From contig PNMZ01000006.1 of NCBI GenBank assembly GCA_013823945.1, forward strand, positions 62,001 through 126,000: a stretch of DNA of 64,000 bases. The letters are read 5' to 3'. This stretch comes from a bacterium (GTDB lineage Bacteria > Armatimonadota > Fimbriimonadia > Fimbriimonadales > Fimbriimonadaceae). This document shows positions 58,189 to 64,000 of the stretch, one piece after another. A program made the position numbers and the translations under genes. A model generated the notes under the pieces. It worked only from the letters and a program-made list of their open reading frames with translations. It was not told where the DNA came from and did not search any database. Each line of letters starts with the position of its first letter. Position 1 is the stretch's first letter.

Positions 58189-58780
58189 GTGTTGCGAACG
58201 GGTTTTGTGGTGGTGCACCAAACGGCTGTTGTTGTGGCATGCCATGCGGTGGGGCGAACCCTTGTTGCTGTTGAGCCATAGGCTGGCCCTGTGGCGCATA
58301 TTGTTGCTGAGGCGTGCCGAAAGGCTGTTGCGGTTGGCCCTGTGGTGCATACTGTTGTTGCTGTTGCCCTTGTGGAGCATACTGCTGTTGTTGACCTTGC
58401 GGTGCATACTGTTGTTGCTGAGGTTGACCTTGAGCCTGGCCTTGACCTTGACCTTGAGAAGCCTGGTCCGTGTCTAAGAACATGATTTGCTCGGGGCGAA
58501 TCGAGACATAACTTCCTGTTTTGCCTTCACCCTTCGGCTTGATCTGTTGGATACCGCTCACAAGGATGAGACGTCCCTTTTTAAGGAACTGGACCTTAGA
58601 CATCAAGAAACTATTGTTCTTGTTGACAGAAAGGTCGATGAACGACGTCTCACCGTTCTGATGGTTCACAGCGATACAGAAGTCATGGAAGTCACCACGG
58701 AGCTCCGGGTCGCGCGTGAGGCGGCCTACTGCAGTTGAATGAAGGTACGTATAAAAGTGCTTGTTGTTTTGTTCTGACAT
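58181..58780 (-). CDS. ssb: Single-stranded DNA-binding protein
   Basis: OB-fold at residues 8-105 (AVGRLTRDPELRGDFHDFCIA, ILVSGIQ). The tail is Gln/Pro/Gly-rich with four imperfect YAPQGQ repeats and ends PQNPFATRG. The usual acidic tip DDDIPF is missing, so partner recruitment may differ. ATG 58780 with AAGGAGGAAATCATC. Part of the recA operon. Confidence 0.85.
   Translation of the reverse strand: MSEQNNKHFYTYLHSTAVGRLTRDPELRGDFHDFCIAVNHQNGETSFIDLSVNKNNSFLMSKVQFLKKGRLILVSGIQQIKPKGEGKTGSYVSIRPEQIMFLDTDQASQGQGQGQAQGQPQQQQYAPQGQQQQYAPQGQQQQQYAPQGQPQQPFGTPQQQYAPQGQPMAQQQQGFAPPHGMPQQQPFGAPPQNPFATRG
58280..58440 (-). repeat. Tandem repeats coding for the SSB tail
   Basis: Short units of about 27-30 bases coding QQQYAPQGQ or similar, four times; built from CAG/CAA (Gln) and GGT/CCT codons. 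Expansion by slippage is likely. Confidence 0.6.
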
Positions 58781-58793
58781 GATGATTTCCTCC

Positions 58794-59132
58794 TTAGTTG
58801 TGTGTGAGATGTGGTTGTTTTTCGAAATCGAATACGAATAGAACATGCTCTCCGAAGAAGTCATATTGGTATGCCTGAATCGTCAGGAGCTCACCTTTAT
58901 GAATCATCGTGTCGCAAGCGAACAGAAAGTCCTCGCGGACCAACATGTCACGCTCTTCAATACCGTCATCCACGACGATCCGATAAAAATCCTTGTCGTG
59001 AAAACGTTGTGGTACAGGCACACTGGCAACACGTCCTTTCATATAGGCGATCGGGCTGTTGCGATCGATCGCACTAAAGAAGTCGCCTGGAAGCGGCTCG
59101 AGAAGACGGTATAGGGAATGGTTCTCCCCCAT
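58794..59132 (-). CDS. Hypothetical protein, possible OB-fold, 112 aa
   Basis: AYMKGRVASVPVPQRF then FYRIVVDDG gives an OB-like strand order. ATG 59132 has AAGGAGTG eight bases upstream. Just ahead of ssb. Confidence 0.6.
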   Translation of the reverse strand: MGENHSLYRLLEPLPGDFFSAIDRNSPIAYMKGRVASVPVPQRFHDKDFYRIVVDDGIEERDMLVREDFLFACDTMIHKGELLTIQAYQYDFFGEHVLFVFDFEKQPHLTHN

Positions 59133-59137
59133 GTTCA

Positions 59138-59449
59138 TCACTCCTTCTGTGGGCGAGGACCCTTGTCCAATAGTTCCTCGAAGCATTTTTTTAGTTCAGG
59201 CTCTGTAAAGATGCCCTTTTCAATCAAAAGGTCGGCCATCGCATTGAGCAGGGCTTCTTGAATAAACAAGGCGCCCATACTACGATGGAGAAGCTCTGCG
59301 ACCTCTTCTTGAGACATGCCTCTTGTATCAGGGACCATGACCGCATAGACGCCTTCAGAATTCTCTGAAGGGGGCATGACCTTCGAAATTCCAGTAGCCT
59401 TTGCGCCGTCCCCTTGCTCGAACAGGTCTTCTAACGAAAAATAGCTCAC
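59138..59449 (-). CDS. Hypothetical protein, 103 aa
   Basis: Starts GTG 59449 after GGGAGCTGAAAATA. Helical C-terminal half (ALLNAMADLLIEKG). Its leader contains copy 2 of the 35-bp repeat. Confidence 0.6.
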   Translation of the reverse strand: MSYFSLEDLFEQGDGAKATGISKVMPPSENSEGVYAVMVPDTRGMSQEEVAELLHRSMGALFIQEALLNAMADLLIEKGIFTEPELKKCFEELLDKGPRPQKE

Positions 59450-59469
59450 TATTTTCAGCTCCCTTCATA

Positions 59470-59504
59470 AAATTCATGACATCCCGGCGGCAGCCGGAAG
59501 AAGA
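59470..59504. repeat. 35-bp dispersed repeat, copy 2
   Basis: Identical to 36873-36907. Lies about 20 bases upstream of GTG 59449 on the minus strand, the same placement as before primase. Confidence 0.7.
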
Positions 59505-59625
59505 ACAAGGAAAGAGACAATGAAGAGCTGTGCCTTTGCGACGTGAAGGCTCTTCCGAATCAATACCCTCGACCTCAAGTGTACCTCAAGTAAAAGGGTA
59601 GAGGAAGGGCTTGCTCACATATAAT

Positions 59626-59868
59626 TTACCTTGTTCTCATCCCATGATCACGTCTGGCGTGGTTGAGCTGTTCGTTCAAGTAGCGAGTCGAACCGATACG
59701 TTCACGAATCTTCGCCTCTTCCGGATAGAGCCCATTCTCGTCGGTACGAGCATTCTCCAGATTCAATTGAATACGATGTTGTCCTAGCTCATAAAGCGCA
59801 TCGTAGATGGTATTTTGTTCCTCCGCCAATGATTGGCGAAGCGTGTCTTGATTCATGTGATTTTCCAT
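59626..59868 (-). CDS. Small helical protein, 80 aa
   Basis: MENHMNQDTLRQSLAEEQNT is the likely start, ATG 59868 with AAAGAGGTACC. A longer frame to 59937 overlaps helicase end without SD. Basic end RRDHGMRTR. Confidence 0.6.
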   Translation of the reverse strand: MENHMNQDTLRQSLAEEQNTIYDALYELGQHRIQLNLENARTDENGLYPEEAKIRERIGSTRYLNEQLNHARRDHGMRTR

Positions 59869-59936
59869 ATGAGGTACCTCTTTCATCTTTGAAAAGGAGA
59901 GAAGTGACGGTTGCAAACATCCCGAAGGGACGCCCA

Positions 59937-61772
59937 TCAGGACGTCCGCATCTGGATATTGAGGTCTTCCGATCCACCAGTCAGCACATCAGAGCGTAGC
60001 GTGTTCTTACGGTCATGGTTCCGCAAGACATCTTCATCATGAGAATCATCATGAATCAGATACATGATAGTGATGTTTCGGTTCGGGTTTCCGGTCCGGT
60101 CGATGCGACCATTCCGTTGTTCCATGATAGTAGGGTCGAAGTTCATATCGATATGGACCATATAGCGAGCGCACTGCAGGTTCATACCTGTGGAGGCCGC
60201 CTCTGTGCCCATAAAGACCCGAATGGAAGGGTCGTCCCAGAATCGGTCACGGGCGAGTTCGCGGGCATTATCATTGTCTTTCCCCGTGAAGGTAACGACG
60301 CAGTCCCCATATTTATCGACGATCGCCTGCTTCGTCAATTGAACCATCCGTTCGAATCGACTGAAGAGGATGACCTTCGTAGAAGAAGATTCAGCGAAGA
60401 CTTGACCCAAGAATTCGACGATATAATCGATTTTCGGTGAGGTCTTCTTCTTGGGATAGACATTGGAATCTGCTTTGACTTTCTCGGCGATCGGAGACTC
60501 ACTCATGTTGAGCAGATAAGGTGCGTCTGTGATCGCGGCGAGGAATGCCGTATAGCCTTGGACCATGTCGTCGAGACGTTTTTTCGCCTGATCCTCGTTG
60601 AGGAGTTCTGCCCCGACCAATTTAGGCCCCTTGATTTTCTTCGATTCTTCTTTCAAATCCTCGATGACACCACGCAAATGAGCGGTTAGCTTCTTCTGTT
60701 CATCTGTCATCTCGAGACGAACCTGTTCATGAGAGACAGCGGGGAGCTGCTGTTGAATCTCCGGCATCTCCTTCGTCCGACGGATGAAATGAGGGGCGAT
60801 GCGTTCGTACACGAGATGCGTATCATGGTAGCCCATGATACCGTACCGATCATGCATATCGCAGAAACTTTCACGGAAGAAATTCCAATCGCCGAGGATT
60901 GCTGGGTCGATGAAGTAAAAGAGGGAGAAGAGCTCCTCAAGTTTCCCTTGCATCGGAGTGGCGGTTGCAATGAACCGATGCTTGACCGTTTTCGCAAGCT
61001 GATACGCCCCCATGGCGACCTGTGAAGGCTCAATTTTGAACCGCTTGTCCGTGACACCGGACTTGATCCGCTGACCTTCATCAAGGATGGCGACATCAAA
61101 TTTGATGGACTGAAGACGCTTCAAATAATCCTTGTCGCGTAACATCTCATAGTTGACGATGAGATAGTCAAGGTCATCCCGTGTTTTAAACTCATCGATG
61201 ATGGCGAGCCGTTTCTTTTTCTCGCCTTGAGCGGGAACCGCAGTGTAGGGGGTGAACTTCTCGACCTCTTTGGCCCATTGTCGCTTGATCGCGTTAAGCG
61301 TGACGACGATGGTCTTGAAGCGAGTCGCACCTTCTTTAATAGCTGTAGCACGAAGCAGGTGGGACGCCCCGATCGTTTGAGGGGTCTTCCCTAGTCCGAC
61401 GCCATCGAATATCATAGCGTTACCTCGATTCGCGAGGAACTTAGCACCGATGACCTGGTAAGGATAAGGCTTCAGCTTAAAGGAATCGAATTCTTTATCC
61501 TTGGCCATGGCAAGGTATTGGTTGATATAAGGCGTTCGTGTGATGTTGAACGTCTTGACGAGGTCCCTGAGCGGGGTCATCCAGACAATATGATTCGAAT
61601 ATAGACGGATCAATTCTGACACATACTCCGGATCCACCATGAATTCCCCAGTGTTCGCCTTATAGGTGACCCCGCGGATTTCTCGAATCGTTCTGTATGT
61701 CTGCATGAACATCTCATTATCGGAGATGATTCGTACATAGATCACGCCATACTCTTCACGAATTTGAATCAT
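59937..61772 (-). CDS. SNF2-like SF2 helicase, 611 aa
   Basis: Second helicase of the SNF2 type. Walker A DGVGLGKTPQTIG, a DEGQ in place of DEAH (VAILDEGQRIKSG), TATPMQGKLEEL, and C-terminal IMEQRNGRIDRTGN (motif VI). Could remodel protein-DNA complexes or replicating forks. ATG 61772 follows AAAAGGAGGCCAACTCAAAC; its own promoter is seen at 61811-61839. Confidence 0.88.
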   Translation of the reverse strand: MIQIREEYGVIYVRIISDNEMFMQTYRTIREIRGVTYKANTGEFMVDPEYVSELIRLYSNHIVWMTPLRDLVKTFNITRTPYINQYLAMAKDKEFDSFKLKPYPYQVIGAKFLANRGNAMIFDGVGLGKTPQTIGASHLLRATAIKEGATRFKTIVVTLNAIKRQWAKEVEKFTPYTAVPAQGEKKKRLAIIDEFKTRDDLDYLIVNYEMLRDKDYLKRLQSIKFDVAILDEGQRIKSGVTDKRFKIEPSQVAMGAYQLAKTVKHRFIATATPMQGKLEELFSLFYFIDPAILGDWNFFRESFCDMHDRYGIMGYHDTHLVYERIAPHFIRRTKEMPEIQQQLPAVSHEQVRLEMTDEQKKLTAHLRGVIEDLKEESKKIKGPKLVGAELLNEDQAKKRLDDMVQGYTAFLAAITDAPYLLNMSESPIAEKVKADSNVYPKKKTSPKIDYIVEFLGQVFAESSSTKVILFSRFERMVQLTKQAIVDKYGDCVVTFTGKDNDNARELARDRFWDDPSIRVFMGTEAASTGMNLQCARYMVHIDMNFDPTIMEQRNGRIDRTGNPNRNITIMYLIHDDSHDEDVLRNHDRKNTLRSDVLTGGSEDLNIQMRTS

Positions 61773-61810
61773 GTTTGAGTTGGCCTCCTTTTATAGTGAG
61801 TCTACCTTCC

Positions 61811-61839
61811 ATTATCCCACTTCCCTAGAAAGGCCGCAA
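61811..61839 (-). promoter_or_regulatory. Promoter of the 611-aa helicase gene
   Basis: Minus strand TTGCGG, 17-base spacer, GATAAT, with TGG before the -10. About 40 bases from ATG 61772. Confidence 0.6.
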
Positions 61840-61859
61840 CCGAACAAGGGATGCTTCGA

Positions 61860-62408
61860 TTAATAATCTGATGTGAAAGTAAACCTACCATTGTGCTGCT
61901 TGGCGAGTGGGAGCCAAACCTGCTCATAAAGCTGTTGATTCAGTCGAAGGAGTTCATCTCCCCGATACGGCTGATTAAAGGCACCTTCACTCACCCACAA
62001 GTCAGTCAAAAAGAAGGCATGTGGATTCCCATGTGAATGATAGACAGCGGCCCCGATGCAGCACATCGGATTGAAATCGAATTCACCTTGCCGTCCACAG
62101 AATACGTGATCGATCGGGCATCGGTCATGGTCATGCCCCAAGACCTGTCCTTCTTCGACGATCATGGACGGGTTCAAAGAGGCAAGAGACTCGATGAAGA
62201 TTTCACGGGTGACGGTCGAAGGAAACTCAATGTTCAGTAAAGTCCTTGACCCCTCCATCTGAATGGAAGTGAGACCGAGTGTACGGATATCAGAATAAGA
62301 AACGAATTCCTTCAACATGTCGGTAAATTCCAAGTTCCCGATACGCTTCGCATGAGGCATCAATGAATCGAGAGGTAGCGGATAAACTGTCTGATCGAGC
62401 TGGGTCAT
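61860..62408 (-). CDS. Hypothetical protein, 182 aa
   Basis: His/Cys-rich middle: HDHDRCPIDHVFC, MCCIGAAVYHSHGNPH. This may bind a metal. ATG 62408 has AAGGAGGATTACCC. No family recognised. Confidence 0.65.
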   Translation of the reverse strand: MTQLDQTVYPLPLDSLMPHAKRIGNLEFTDMLKEFVSYSDIRTLGLTSIQMEGSRTLLNIEFPSTVTREIFIESLASLNPSMIVEEGQVLGHDHDRCPIDHVFCGRQGEFDFNPMCCIGAAVYHSHGNPHAFFLTDLWVSEGAFNQPYRGDELLRLNQQLYEQVWLPLAKQHNGRFTFTSDY

Positions 62409-62420
62409 GGGTAATCCTCC

Positions 62421-62804
62421 TTATATTAAGAAAAGCGGAAAAATCAATTCTTCATTCATCTGTTCCTCGCATGAGTTGCAGATGAAATATTGAAACGGCT
62501 CCTCGCTATGGAACATCTCCAAAGGAAGCCTCATGTCGCCGCCGCATCGTGCGCAACCTGTCATCGAGTCGATATATTTTTCAGAGCGAGGGAAGAAGAC
62601 TCGCTCAGCCGGTGTCATATCGACGATACTGCGAAACGTCTCCAATCCGAAGAAAGGGTTTCTCAAGTCACGTATCTTCGAATCAGCGACATATCGATTC
62701 CCGCGAGGGACCCAAAAAAGGGGAGAGGCATCAAGATTAGGGTCGACCGGCCTTTCAAGAAAGTCACCCGTGAAGGTGAGGTCGATATTCATAGGAAGGA
62801 TCAT
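62421..62804 (-). CDS. Protein with zinc-finger pair, 127 aa
   Basis: CARC then CNSC (C-x2-C twice) near the C-terminus form a zinc ribbon. ATG 62804 with AAAGGAATGG decides against the GTG/ATG farther upstream. Unknown function. Confidence 0.65.
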   Translation of the reverse strand: MILPMNIDLTFTGDFLERPVDPNLDASPLFWVPRGNRYVADSKIRDLRNPFFGLETFRSIVDMTPAERVFFPRSEKYIDSMTGCARCGGDMRLPLEMFHSEEPFQYFICNSCEEQMNEELIFPLFLI

Positions 62805-63592
62805 GTAAACCATTCCTTTATACGCTGGCGCCATGTCTTGCGCTCAGAATCCTCAATGGGGAGGTCGAGTCCATCATCAGTGACCTTCAAGATGAGCCGT
62901 GGGGCCTCGATGGACACCTCGTCTCGCTGGGTCTGATAGCGGCCACTGTTGTTGCGGATTCTGTCCAGTTCTGCCTGAATCGAATCCATATCGTTTGCGA
63001 ACTTCATGGTCACCGTTGGGTCTTTTCCTGTGAGAGCCTTCGATTCAGCGATGAAGCGGTCAAAAGTCAGGTCACAGAACTCATCGACCCAGTCCCCAAG
63101 GAAGTAGAATCGATTCGAGATATGACGTTTCTTCTGATTTTTGAATGCTCCGAAGAGGATCGGGTCTTTATCCCGGCGATGGGCTTCAACCTTACGTTCC
63201 GCTTCGCCTGTGTAGTCCGTGAATACGACATAATAGTCGTCGAACAAATGGCTCGTGAGCTCGATATTGAGGGCGATATCCGTGGGGATATCTCGTTCAT
63301 ACGATTCGAGGTCCGTGATCTTGATGACACGGTCCTTCACCGATGACAAGAAGGACGTCACGTCATCCTCATAAACATAGCGGTCAAAACCGAGCCGGAT
63401 GAGTTCGCGCTCTTTCGGGACGTTTTCAATATAGAATGCGAGCTTTTCCATGGCACGGGTTTGACCCGTCATCTGATACTTCCCGAACAGCTCCAATGCA
63501 TTGTCATAAAATGCTGTGAGCTCCTCGTCTGTGATCGTATGGCGATTCGCTTTGACCTGGTCAAAGTATTCTGTCGGTGTCATTGAAGACAT
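62801..63592 (-). CDS. Hypothetical protein, 263 aa
   Basis: Unrecognised. Start ATG 63592 after GGAAGGGAACGATCTC. Charged throughout, last residues basic and aromatic (RKTWRQRIKEWFT), suggesting membrane or DNA contact. Four-base overlap with the next gene. Confidence 0.65.
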   Translation of the reverse strand: MSSMTPTEYFDQVKANRHTITDEELTAFYDNALELFGKYQMTGQTRAMEKLAFYIENVPKERELIRLGFDRYVYEDDVTSFLSSVKDRVIKITDLESYERDIPTDIALNIELTSHLFDDYYVVFTDYTGEAERKVEAHRRDKDPILFGAFKNQKKRHISNRFYFLGDWVDEFCDLTFDRFIAESKALTGKDPTVTMKFANDMDSIQAELDRIRNNSGRYQTQRDEVSIEAPRLILKVTDDGLDLPIEDSERKTWRQRIKEWFT

Positions 63593-63613
63593 GAGATCGT
63601 TCCCTTCCATCTA

Positions 63614-63629
63614 TGTTTCACGTGAATCA
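63614..63629. promoter_or_regulatory. parS-like site (15/16)
   Basis: TGTTTCACGTGAATCA differs from the Bacillus consensus TGTTTCACGTGAAACA at one base. parS is the loading site of ParB/Spo0J. No parB gene is in the window, so it would rely on a host or outside ParB. It overlaps the stop codon of the 107-aa gene. Confidence 0.65.
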
Positions 63630-63950
63630 TTTTTTTGTAGGATATGCAGTAGTAAGGTCTACCTTCTTCTCAGGGCGAGTCAATTTCATCTCGGTCCCAT
63701 AAGTTTCATTGACCATCTTCAGGTAAGTATCGAATTCGTCATAAGCCTCATTCATTTGAATATCGCTCGTGATAGGTACGAAATTGACCTTGGTGCCCTT
63801 CTTCGTCGATTTGAGCCATTTTACTGGACGCATTCCATCATTGATCAGATTGACCCAGATACGCGCCTTCAAAAGATGATGGTTCTTGTCCTCAGGTGAA
63901 ACAAGTAGACGATATTCCATCTGACCGCTAACTACGCTGACGTTTTCCAT
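63627..63950 (-). CDS. Hypothetical protein, 107 aa
   Basis: Unrecognised. ATG 63950 has CAGGAGGGTTCAGCA. Basic C-terminus. The stop codon lies inside the parS-like site. Upstream to the window end only the ribosome site and a few bases are seen. Confidence 0.7.
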   Translation of the reverse strand: MENVSVVSGQMEYRLLVSPEDKNHHLLKARIWVNLINDGMRPVKWLKSTKKGTKVNFVPITSDIQMNEAYDEFDTYLKMVNETYGTEMKLTRPEKKVDLTTAYPTKK

Positions 63951-64000
63951 TGCTGAACCCTCCTGGTAGATTGATGTGTGTCACAAATAACCGATCTCTG

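Noticed and set aside
58184-58190. CACGTG core as another parS
   Set aside because: Flanks do not fit the consensus; only six bases match.
57883-58407. Long minus frame of 174 aa across ssb
   Set aside because: First 70 codons are a shadow of the SSB Gln repeats (Asn/His-rich); true start is near 58188.
58280-58440. Tandem repeats as a CRISPR array
   Set aside because: Units lie in frame in the SSB tail, are imperfect, without spacers and without cas genes.

Overview
The window comes from a large mobile replicon of a Bacillota host, most likely a jumbo phage or phage-plasmid. Base composition near 50% GC, very strong AGGAGG-type ribosome sites, DUF2325 and Bacillota-style partners would suit an Exiguobacterium-like host, but the genus is an inference. 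The element carries its own DNA synthesis kit (family C polymerase, DnaG-like primase, sliding clamp, SSB, RecA, ERF-type annealing protein, UvrD helicase, two SF2/SNF2 helicases, Dam methylase), nucleotide enzymes (ribonucleotide reductase alpha and beta with a flavodoxin, guanylate kinase-like kinase, ThyX-like protein), an endolysin without signal peptide, a lone GroES, a Doc toxin with small antitoxin, and a ParM/ParR-like segregation pair. No capsid, terminase, tRNA, rRNA, insertion sequence or CRISPR was seen.

Layout. 1-3946 (+): 3' part of dnaE followed by small genes and a guanylate kinase-like gene, ending at a two-way terminator. From 3960 onward almost every gene is on the minus strand, in tightly packed operons with many ATGA overlaps. 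3960-7614: DUF2325 protein, Doc/antitoxin pair, groES. 7672-14673: the nrd operon, with an endolysin and an F5/8C-like protein inserted between the two reductase genes. 14700-28122: accessory stretch of mostly small unknown genes, including a probable ADP-ribosyltransferase and a zinc-ribbon Dam methylase. 28119-42430: replication and recombination block (clamp, SNF2 helicase, ERF, primase, winged-helix Rep-like protein with 12-bp iterons, UvrD, ThyX-like). 42605-42817: the only plus-strand gene in this part. 42828-49305: operon with a Ycf46-like AAA ATPase, a DUF1257 (Ycf35-like) protein, a DUF2997 protein and an NrdG-like radical SAM protein. 49384-55469: zinc-ribbon protein, ParR/ParM, phage-type recombination accessories, then a 0.5-kb intergenic cluster of about 14 GRACACAA-like repeats. 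55470-63950: Nudix, RecA, SSB, second SF2 helicase and unknowns, with a near-perfect parS site (15 of 16) at the end.

How it fits together: the nrd, ThyX and kinase genes would feed dNTPs to the element's own polymerase, clamp and primase; RecA, SSB, ERF and a nuclease-like protein would handle recombination-dependent replication; ParMR, two iteron clusters and the parS-like site point to maintenance as an episome, which with the endolysin favours a phage-plasmid. The Ycf46/DUF1257/DUF2997 operon, the ADP-ribosyltransferase, the iteron clusters and an orphan promoter-terminator unit at 14752-14836 are the most promising places for new biology.
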